From the NCBI GenBank assembly GCA_002358835.1, contig DEPP01000002.1:1-13758 (forward strand): a DNA stretch of 13,758 nt, written 5' to 3'. Position 1 is the first letter of the stretch. The number at the start of each line of letters is the position of its first letter. This document shows positions 6,831 through 12,315 of this stretch, in pieces. Under the pieces are notes generated by a model. The model ran no database searches. It saw only the letters and a list, made by a program, of their open reading frames with translations, and had not been told where the DNA came from. Position numbers and translations under genes: made by a program. This DNA comes from Bacteroidales bacterium UBA3389. GTDB taxonomy: Bacteria > Bacteroidota > Bacteroidia > Bacteroidales > P3.

Positions 6831-8927
6831 ATGAAGAAAGTAAAATTTGCAATCAGTCTTCTATGCTTTTTGTTTTCTGTAACAGTCATAGGACAGACAA
6901 ATTTGCAACAAAAACAAGAAACAGTAAAAACAATCAAAAGTCTAATGAATGCAGAGGACCTCAACACGATTTACAAAAGCATTCACTCGAGAACACCTCA
7001 AAAAAGAGCAAATCTTTTAGAAAAACCGAACTTTCTTAAAAAGACTGATGCCAATGAAATAAAGACACCTTTGGACGTTCCAAATGACATGATCTTCCCA
7101 ATAGAAAGCGACGAGGTGCAAGCAATACTTATGACATGGCTTTATGACACCTACACAGTAGATAACAACGAACCGGCAGAACAATTATTCGACGGATTAG
7201 GAATATCATACTATGCAGATGACTACTACCTTGAAGAAGTTGTATCTACACCTGACGTTTCCCTTTCAAGCCCTTACGCAAAACTATTCGCAAAATTGGC
7301 AAACGGAATCCAACAACACGCACAAGTATGGATAAATATATGGGCACCGGAAGACAGTACAATAATCAAAGACTTCATGCAAGAAAGAGGAACTCCGCTT
7401 ACAAACTACCGATTCTTCGTAAATCCGGGCAACTCCTTCTGGTACAGAGACTGTGGTCCTGTTGCATTTTACTACGGAGAACAAGACAGCATCGGCTTCA
7501 TAGATTTCGAATACTACGGAGGAAGACCGTTAGACGACCAAATAGCAAAAAGAATCGGAGAGCAAGCAGGATTCAGAGTATTCACAAACACCTTAGAATT
7601 TGAAGGAGGGAATATATTGTTAGATGGAGCAGGCACACTATTCACTTCTGATGCTGTTTATAGTGCAAACCGAGATAACTATGGTCTTTATGTACTTGAC
7701 TCAACAAGTGAATATGGTTTCAACATCGAAACAAAGCCTTCTATCACCAGACAACAGGTTGACGACTCTCTTACACACCTTTTAAATCTTTCGAGATGCG
7801 TTGTACTTCCTGCACTTCAATACGACGGAGGCACGGGACACATAGACTTATACTGCGATATGTGGGACGAAAACACTTTTGTATCTACCAAGCATCCTTC
7901 TTCAATGGCTAATTTATCCGATCCAAAGAGAGTAGAAAGCAACATGGATTCGCTTTGTCGAATGGAAACTATGTTCGGAGTCAAGTATCACAACACACGA
8001 ATCCCGCTTCCAAAGAAAAATAACGGCACTTGGTACACATCGCAAACAGATTATAACAGAAACTACACAAGGTCTTATTCAAACCATACTTTCGTTAACG
8101 ACGCCATAATGCAGCCTGTGTTTTACGATGAATCTCTTTCCGGTTCACGCAGAGGTGATGTAGAAGGCAACAAAGAAGCAATCGAAATCATGAAACAAAG
8201 ATACCCGGGATATGTTTTTGAAGAAATCGACGTCAGAGAGTTCGACGGATTTGGCGGAGCGATACACTGCATCACAAAACAAATACCTGCAGAAAACCCT
8301 GTGAGAATCTACCACGACCCAATCAGATGGTGGAACACTTCAAACAGCACCTCAACAGCCACATACAGAGTTATAGCACAAAACAGAAGCGGAATAGCAA
8401 ACGCAAAATTGGTTTACCGATTCGCAAACCAAGAAGAATGGCAGGAAATCGAACTCACAGACGAAGGAGGCAATATGTACACAGCTCAATTCACCTATCC
8501 AAGCACACAAAGAGACACCTTGGAATACTATATCTCTGCCACATCAAACAACGGCAAAACTATAACAAAACCAATGACCGCTCCACAAGGATATTACACT
8601 ACAGTATTCGGCGGAGATGTTGAAGGAATAAGCGAAGAAGATGTTTACGTATCTATAAACAGCGTTCAACCATTAGAACTTGAAGGAATAGGACAAGCAT
8701 ATCCAAATCCTGCAAGCGACATCGTTAACATAGACTTCACAAAACAATTATCAGCAAGTGCAAATTACAAACTGATAAACGCAAAAGGACAAGTACTGCT
8801 TGCAGACGAGACAAACGGAAACGGCTCTTTGAAAATAGATGTATCAAAACTCAAAAGCGGAATCTATTGGTTGATATTCACAAGCGGAAATCAAACCACA
8901 GCACGCAAAATCGTTGTCGGAAGATAA
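6831..8927 (+). CDS. Secreted agmatine/peptidylarginine deiminase family protein with T9SS sorting domain
   Basis: The 698-residue protein has a signal peptide (MKKVKFAISLLCFLFSVTVIGQ, cleavage near 21-22), a propeptide-like region to about 85, and a guanidino-group-modifying catalytic domain (about 85-495). All family catalytic positions are present: D207 in WYRDCGP, EGGN at 258-261, H337 and D339 in GTGHID, and the nucleophile C480 in GGAIHCIT. Residues about 500-600 look like an Ig-like module, and the last about 75 residues (from AYPNPASD, about 624, to KSGIYWLIF and RKIVVGR) form a type A T9SS C-terminal signal. The protein is therefore predicted to be exported across the outer membrane and possibly lipid-anchored. 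The family either converts agmatine to N-carbamoylputrescine or, in Porphyromonas gingivalis PPAD, citrullinates C-terminal arginines of proteins. Export favours a peptide or protein substrate, but specificity is not proven. Flanked by convergent and divergent genes, it is transcribed alone. Confidence 0.9.
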   Translation: MKKVKFAISLLCFLFSVTVIGQTNLQQKQETVKTIKSLMNAEDLNTIYKSIHSRTPQKRANLLEKPNFLKKTDANEIKTPLDVPNDMIFPIESDEVQAILMTWLYDTYTVDNNEPAEQLFDGLGISYYADDYYLEEVVSTPDVSLSSPYAKLFAKLANGIQQHAQVWINIWAPEDSTIIKDFMQERGTPLTNYRFFVNPGNSFWYRDCGPVAFYYGEQDSIGFIDFEYYGGRPLDDQIAKRIGEQAGFRVFTNTLEFEGGNILLDGAGTLFTSDAVYSANRDNYGLYVLDSTSEYGFNIETKPSITRQQVDDSLTHLLNLSRCVVLPALQYDGGTGHIDLYCDMWDENTFVSTKHPSSMANLSDPKRVESNMDSLCRMETMFGVKYHNTRIPLPKKNNGTWYTSQTDYNRNYTRSYSNHTFVNDAIMQPVFYDESLSGSRRGDVEGNKEAIEIMKQRYPGYVFEEIDVREFDGFGGAIHCITKQIPAENPVRIYHDPIRWWNTSNSTSTATYRVIAQNRSGIANAKLVYRFANQEEWQEIELTDEGGNMYTAQFTYPSTQRDTLEYYISATSNNGKTITKPMTAPQGYYTTVFGGDVEGISEEDVYVSINSVQPLELEGIGQAYPNPASDIVNIDFTKQLSASANYKLINAKGQVLLADETNGNGSLKIDVSKLKSGIYWLIFTSGNQTTARKIVVGR

Positions 8928-8955
8928 CAGAAGTTCGATAGAACGAATCAAGACA

Positions 8956-8994
8956 TACCTCGGCTTACACTAATCTTTGTATAAGTCGAGGTAT
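8956..8994. terminator. Hairpin between convergent genes, possible bidirectional terminator
   Basis: ATACCTCGGCTTAC (from 8956) pairs with GTATAAGTCGAGGTAT (8979-8994) over about 14-15 positions with two imperfect pairs, around a short loop. It includes the stop codon of the deacylase gene (8970-8972) and lies 28 bp past the deiminase stop. Neither strand has a strong T-run after the stem, so termination may be inefficient or helped by convergent transcription. Confidence 0.4.
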
Positions 8995-9527
8995 TCGTAT
9001 GTATTGCCGACACAAGACAAATATTTCTCGAACTCACTCCTGCTTATGACAACCGTACCTCGGCAATCGTTGGGGTGAAACGAGAGTTTGTCGGCTTGCA
9101 ACAAGGTTTTATCCAAAAACAAATGCACATGATGCTCGCAATCGTTTATCAGACCGAACGGAGACACACTTCCCGGCTCCAAACCCAAGTACTTCATCAT
9201 TCTTTCCGCCGATGCAAAGCTCAGTTTTCCGCAAGACGGGAATCCCTTTTCAAGCAATGAGGCTTTCAAACGCTGTTCCAAATCATGGATATCGAGTTCG
9301 TGATCGCAGTGAAAGCAGACCAAATAATGTTTGTTGCCTTTATGATTTCTGAAAAACAAGTTCTTGCAATGCACACTGCCGTCATCTTTCCACCAACGCT
9401 TGGCCTCTTCAATCGTCTTGCCTTCCGGGTGTAAGTACATCGAGTATTCAATATCGTGCTCCTTCAGATAATTCTCCACAATCCTTATTCTCTCATCGTT
9501 TTCGCAAACAAAAGATTCCATAAACAA
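8970..9527 (-). CDS. YbaK/PrdX-type aminoacyl-tRNA deacylase (prolyl-tRNA editing protein)
   Basis: This 185-residue cytoplasmic protein belongs to the free-standing editing domains that hydrolyse wrongly charged tRNA(Pro); PrdX/ProXp-ala removes alanine. Visible family features are the lysine in HCKNLFFRNHKG (K55), KHYLVCF, LSFASAERMMKYLGLEPGS (102-120) running into VSPFGLIND (121-129), and HPNDCRG (151-157). The usual family length is about 160-180 residues, so it is complete. Two in-frame ATGs lie at 9527 and 9521; the first is taken, and the second would remove only two residues. It is transcribed alone from a good promoter and is convergent with the deiminase. A link between the two is not suggested by the layout. 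YbaK-like Cys-tRNA(Pro) specificity is less likely, given the KNLF and SPFGLIND signatures. Confidence 0.88.
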   Translation of the reverse strand: MFMESFVCENDERIRIVENYLKEHDIEYSMYLHPEGKTIEEAKRWWKDDGSVHCKNLFFRNHKGNKHYLVCFHCDHELDIHDLEQRLKASLLEKGFPSCGKLSFASAERMMKYLGLEPGSVSPFGLINDCEHHVHLFLDKTLLQADKLSFHPNDCRGTVVISRSEFEKYLSCVGNTYEYLDLYKD

Positions 9528-9546
9528 CGTTTTTACAATTCGCCTG

Positions 9547-9578
9547 CAAAGATACAGAATTTCTTACTTACTATCAAA
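9547..9578 (-). promoter_or_regulatory. Promoter of the aminoacyl-tRNA deacylase gene
   Basis: On the minus strand, TTTG (9578-9575), a 20-bp spacer and TATCTTTG (9554-9547) fit the Bacteroidetes consensus. Transcription would start about 14 nt before the ATG. The first palindrome of the array at 9594-9696 begins 16 bp upstream of the -33 box. Confidence 0.65.
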
Positions 9579-9593
9579 AATTTTCCACGACTT

Positions 9594-9696
9594 GATAATC
9601 CGATTATCAGTAAGTGATAACACCATTATCACAAAGAGATAATATCATTATCAGTAATTGGTAATACCATTATCAGTTAGTGATAATACCATTATC
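9594..9696. repeat. Five palindromes with exact 22-bp period (GATAATACCATTATC)
   Basis: Five 15-bp units start at 9594, 9616, 9638, 9660 and 9682, exactly 22 bp apart with 7-bp spacers (AGTAAGT, ACAAAGA, AGTAATT, AGTTAGT). They are GATAATCCGATTATC, GATAACACCATTATC, GATAATATCATTATC, GGTAATACCATTATC and GATAATACCATTATC. The first is a perfect 7-1-7 inverted repeat; the rest are 6-3-6 with at most one arm change. The array lies between divergent promoters, 16 bp from the -33 box of the deacylase promoter and 60 bp from that of the rightward promoter. The half-site GATAAT resembles those of Fur-family boxes, but the 3-bp centre and regular phasing differ from a single Fur box. Confidence 0.9.
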
Positions 9697-9755
9697 AATT
9701 ACCGGAGAAATTCCAAGAGTAAGGAAACTCATCGGAAACCTTGCAAGAGAATCAT

Positions 9756-9786
9756 TTTGTCGTATTATAAAGTTTTTATACCTTTG
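9756..9786 (+). promoter_or_regulatory. Rightward promoter for the leader/small RNA and secreted protein
   Basis: TTTG (9756-9759), a 19-bp spacer and TACCTTTG (9779-9786) match the Bacteroidetes consensus closely. Transcription would start near 9793, about 345 nt ahead of the next convincing start codon at 10137. The transcript must therefore have a long leader or include a separate RNA. Confidence 0.65.
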
Positions 9787-9792
9787 TCAATT

Positions 9793-10045
9793 GAATTGAA
9801 AACCAAATAAAAAAAAAGGAGGAAACTAAAAATAGAAGAATTGTAATTTAGACTTAGAATTATTTTTAATACGACATAAAAGCGTTTTTGCTTATACTTG
9901 ATAACATGAAATCTGGAAAATTTCACAAAAATCAATGGATGGTTAAGCTGAAAACGCCTGCGGTGATTTCGTGGGCTTTTCTTATTCCATTGATTAGGTA
10001 TTCCAGAACCTCATGTTACGATAAGAAAAATGTCCCACGTTTTTA
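9793..10045 (+). ncRNA. Possible small RNA or structured leader of about 250 nt
   Basis: A near-consensus promoter (9756-9786) and a terminator-like hairpin (9970-10045) enclose a stretch with no convincing gene. Inside it are an AGGAGG-like run (about 9818-9823) not followed by an ATG, and a small hairpin AAGC-GTTTTT-GCTT near 9880-9893. The one open frame here (to 10121) starts at TTG or, internally, ATG at 9906; it is very basic and runs through the terminator stem, so I do not call it a gene. I do not recognise the RNA. It could be a free small RNA, or a leader that attenuates expression of the secreted protein at 10137. Confidence 0.3.
9970..10045 (+). terminator. Terminator-like long hairpin with T-run
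   Basis: CGTGGG (9970-9975) pairs with CCCACG (10034-10039), and TTTTCTTAT (9977-9985) pairs with ATAAGAAAA (10021-10029), separated by a small internal loop. Further pairing is possible inside (CAT at 988-990 of the 9000s with ATG at 10013-10015, then AGG with CCT). The outer stem is followed at once by TTTTTATTTTG. It lies about 90 bp before the next gene, so it may act as a terminator or as an attenuator. Confidence 0.5.
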
Positions 10046-10136
10046 TTTTGTCTCTAAACCAAGTAAAAGATTAATCAAACGCCTTTGGGACGGGGCGGAA
10101 AGAAGAAAACAAATTAAATAACAAAATTAAAAAGCC

Positions 10137-10643
10137 ATGAAACGTTTTATAATTATTTTGACAGCAGTTATTGCAACCTTGAGTGTAAGTACACAAGAAA
10201 TTAAAGCACAATCACAAGACCTGAATGCTCGTGTGGATAGTCTTTCTGCTAAGATTGAAAAATTGCAACACGACTTTGATTTGCTGCAATGTCAGTATGA
10301 CTTACAAGATATCAATAATAAATTATCTTCATTAGCTGATAACGCTAGTATGTATTCAAATTCTACACTAATAAACACCTATCATGGTGAATTTTATTCG
10401 CCGTTATACGATGCGTATAGGGCAAATTATGATTCATTGGTCGGTGCTTTTGAATCATTCAAAGAAAATGCTAAAATCACAAAATTTTCAGTAAAGTTAA
10501 GAATGCTTTCTTCAAATTTAACAGAACAAGAAAAGGCTTTATTGGAACAAATGATGAATACTACAAATTCTGCAATCAATAAAGTTGAAGCTTCTCTTAA
10601 GTCTTTGAAACTTGCCATTGATATGTATAAATCACTTGAATAA
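10137..10643 (+). CDS. Small secreted protein of unknown function with coiled coil
   Basis: I do not recognise a family. The 168-residue product has a clear signal peptide (MKRFIIILTAVIATLSVST, cleavage probably after IKA at about residue 24, next residue Q). It is followed by a predicted coiled coil (about 28-70; DLNARVDSLSAKIEKLQHDF), a less charged middle with several Tyr and Asn (about 70-105), and a second helical region (about 115-168, with LTEQEKALLEQMMN). No lipobox cysteine, transmembrane helix or T9SS signal is visible, so a soluble periplasmic location is likely. The gene is preceded by a long untranslated or small-RNA region and has no good promoter of its own close by. A strong bidirectional terminator follows. 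Confidence 0.75.
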   Translation: MKRFIIILTAVIATLSVSTQEIKAQSQDLNARVDSLSAKIEKLQHDFDLLQCQYDLQDINNKLSSLADNASMYSNSTLINTYHGEFYSPLYDAYRANYDSLVGAFESFKENAKITKFSVKLRMLSSNLTEQEKALLEQMMNTTNSAINKVEASLKSLKLAIDMYKSLE

Positions 10644-10659
10644 TATTTTCAAGTAAGGA

Positions 10660-10704
10660 AAAACGAGCGTTCAACCTGCTTTTGCATTTGCGAACGCTCG
10701 TTTT
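10660..10704. terminator. Bidirectional intrinsic terminator between the secreted protein gene and metK
   Basis: AAAACGAGCGTTC (10660-10672) and GAACGCTCGTTTT (10692-10704) form a perfect 13-bp stem around a 19-nt loop. The plus strand continues with TTTTATTTTT. The A-run at the left arm gives a T-run on the minus strand, so it can end both the plus-strand gene at 10643 and metK, which ends at 10754. Confidence 0.85.
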
Positions 10705-10753
10705 ATTTTTGTGAATCTTTGTTTTAAGATTTTCTTTCTTCGTTTTATTAGGC

Positions 10754-12025
10754 TCAGATGCCGAATGCTTGTTTTATCTTTTCGACATAGTCTGTCTTCT
10801 CCCAAGTAAAGAATTCGACTTCTTTTGTTTCGGTTTTTCCGTTCCTTGTCATCTCGATTTCTTTCTTATACGGAGTGCGTCCGAAATGCCCGTAGGTTGA
10901 TGTAGGACGGTAAATAGGATTTTTCAAACCAAAGCGACTGACGATGGAATAAGGTCTGAGGTCGAACAACTCTCCCATTCGTTTTGCTATCTCTCCGTCC
11001 GACATTGTTTTTCCCTCATTGTCTTTTGCCTTTGCGGTGCCGTATGTGTTTACATACAAGCCTACCGGTTCTGCAACACCGATTGCGTATGCCACTTGCA
11101 CCATTGCTTCTGTGCAAAGTCCGGATGCAACCATGTTTTTCGCCATGTGTCTTGCCGCATACGCTGCACTGCGATCGACTTTAGAAGGGTCTTTTCCCGA
11201 AAACGCTCCTCCGCCATGTGCAGCCCTACCTCCGTAGGTATCAACAATGATTTTACGTCCTGTAAGTCCTGTATCGCCATGCGGACCTCCGATTACAAAT
11301 TTTCCTGTCGGGTTCACATAGAGTTTATACTTACCTTCAAGCATTTTCTTCACCGATTCTTTTTGCTGTTTCGCCGCAACACGAGGGATAAGTATTGTTT
11401 CTATGTCTCTGCGTATTGTTTCAAGCATTTTTTCTTCCGTATCGAATTCATCGTGTTGAGTAGATACGACTATTGTGTCTATGCTTTCGGGTGTGTTGTC
11501 GTCGTTGTATTTTATTGTAACCTGACTTTTGGAATCGGGACGAAGGTATTGCATTTGCTTTCCTTCCTTACGGATTTGTGCAAGTTCGTAAACAAGCATG
11601 TGAGACAACTGTAAGCTCAGCGGCATAAAGTCTTCCGTGTCCGAACATGCGTATCCGAACATCATTCCTTGATCTCCCGCTCCTTGGTCTTCTTCTTTTT
11701 GTCTTACAACGCCTTGATTGATGTCGGGACTTTGCTCGTGTATTGCCGAAAGTATGCCGCAGGAGTTTGATTCAAACATATATTCTCCTTTTGTGTAGCC
11801 TATGTTCTTTATAACGTCTCTTGCCGTTTGTTGAACATCGACGTAGGCTTCTGCCTTTACCTCTCCGCTAAGCACAACCAAGCCTGTGGTTACCAAAGTC
11901 TCGCATGCGACTTTCGATTCTTCGTCTTGTTTTAGGAATTCGTCCAATATGGCATCTGAAATTTGATCCGCCACTTTGTCAGGGTGCCCTTCAGACACCG
12001 ATTCCGATGTAAAAAAATAAGCCAT
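10754..12025 (-). CDS. metK: S-adenosylmethionine synthetase (methionine adenosyltransferase)
   Basis: MetK makes S-adenosylmethionine from methionine and ATP, releasing phosphate and pyrophosphate, in the cytoplasm. Signature segments are complete: SEGHPDKVADQISDA (11-25) with the catalytic histidine H14 and metal-binding D16, GAGDQGMMFGYA (115-126), and the glycine-rich GGGAFSGKDPSKVDRSAAY (about 270-290) with its active-site lysine. At 423 residues it is somewhat longer than E. coli MetK (384) because of insertions usual in Bacteroidetes. The start ATG is at 12023-12025. It follows metG on the same strand but is separated from it by a strong terminator and has its own promoter and a leader of about 130 nt with riboswitch-like features. 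Confidence 0.97.
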   Translation of the reverse strand: MAYFFTSESVSEGHPDKVADQISDAILDEFLKQDEESKVACETLVTTGLVVLSGEVKAEAYVDVQQTARDVIKNIGYTKGEYMFESNSCGILSAIHEQSPDINQGVVRQKEEDQGAGDQGMMFGYACSDTEDFMPLSLQLSHMLVYELAQIRKEGKQMQYLRPDSKSQVTIKYNDDNTPESIDTIVVSTQHDEFDTEEKMLETIRRDIETILIPRVAAKQQKESVKKMLEGKYKLYVNPTGKFVIGGPHGDTGLTGRKIIVDTYGGRAAHGGGAFSGKDPSKVDRSAAYAARHMAKNMVASGLCTEAMVQVAYAIGVAEPVGLYVNTYGTAKAKDNEGKTMSDGEIAKRMGELFDLRPYSIVSRFGLKNPIYRPTSTYGHFGRTPYKKEIEMTRNGKTETKEVEFFTWEKTDYVEKIKQAFGI

Positions 12026-12078
12026 TTTGCATTTAAGTTTTTAATTGTTAAACATAGCAAAATGGAAATTTGATTTTG
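12022..12078 (-). promoter_or_regulatory. Competing hairpins around the metK start codon
   Basis: In the mRNA sense, CCATTTTGC (12065-12057) is perfectly complementary over 9 bp to GCAAAATGG (12030-12022), which contains the metK ATG. This hairpin would hide the start codon. The same ATTTTG can instead pair with CAAAAT (12078-12073) just upstream. The two pairings exclude each other, an arrangement expected of a translational switch. The bases are directly visible; the regulatory role is inferred. Confidence 0.5.
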
Positions 12079-12097
12079 ACGTACTGTGTGTAAGAAA

Positions 12098-12151
12098 AAT
12101 GTTGTTTTAGCATTTTTTCACGTGGTTGCAATCAATCAAATCTTTCCACTT
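12098..12151 (-). ncRNA. Candidate SAM-II-like riboswitch aptamer in the metK leader
   Basis: The minus strand reads GTGG (12149-12146), AAAGATTTGATTGATTGCAA, CCAC (12125-12122), then GTGAAAAAATGCTAAAAC. GTGG and CCAC form the stem. The conserved-looking parts GATTT, ATTGCAA, the GTGA(A/T)AAATG segment and GCTAAAA match, in order and spacing, what I remember of the SAM-II aptamer. It begins within a few bases of the predicted transcription start and lies upstream of metK, the enzyme that makes the expected ligand. The stem is shorter than usual (4 bp plus possible flanking pairs), and the pseudoknot pairing could not be confirmed by eye, so a SAM-V-like or unrelated structure remains possible. 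Confidence 0.6.
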
Positions 12152-12159
12152 TTGCGGTG

Positions 12160-12189
12160 CAAAGATACTGCTTTTTTTGCTCTTGACAA
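12160..12189 (-). promoter_or_regulatory. Promoter of metK
   Basis: On the minus strand, ATTG (12189-12186), an 18-bp spacer and TATCTTTG (12167-12160) fit the Bacteroidetes pattern with a slightly short spacer. Transcription should start near 12155, leaving a leader of about 130 nt that opens directly with the aptamer-like sequence. Confidence 0.6.
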
Positions 12190-12241
12190 TAGGTTTTTGG
12201 CTTTTATTTGCCATTACTTTTATTTAGAGAGATATAAAACG

Positions 12242-12284
12242 AAGAAACAGTTTACTGAAACTTGATTTCAGCAAACTGTTTCTT
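12242..12284 (-). terminator. Intrinsic terminator of metG
   Basis: A stem of about 19 pairs with one A/C mismatch is formed by 12242-12260 and 12266-12284 around a 5-nt loop (CTTGA); its arms include GAAACAGTTT and AAACTGTTTC. On the minus strand it is followed by a T-rich CTTCGTTTTA. It lies 32 bp after the metG stop and separates metG from metK. Confidence 0.85.
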
Positions 12285-12315
12285 TGTTTTAATTTATTGT
12301 TTCTTCGTTTCGTTA

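Noticed and set aside
9950..9966. GCCTGCGG match to the 3' part of 6S RNA
   Set aside because: An eight-base match, and the long pairing partner expected from a 5' half of 6S RNA was not found upstream. Too weak to name.
9888..10121. Basic 71-77 residue open frame
   Set aside because: It starts with TTG (or an internal ATG at 9906), runs through a terminator-like hairpin, has an unlikely composition and matches no family I recognise. A non-coding reading fits better.
11096..11614. 172-codon plus-strand frame opposite metK
   Set aside because: Shadow of the highly conserved metK gene; Cys- and Phe-rich with no recognisable domain.
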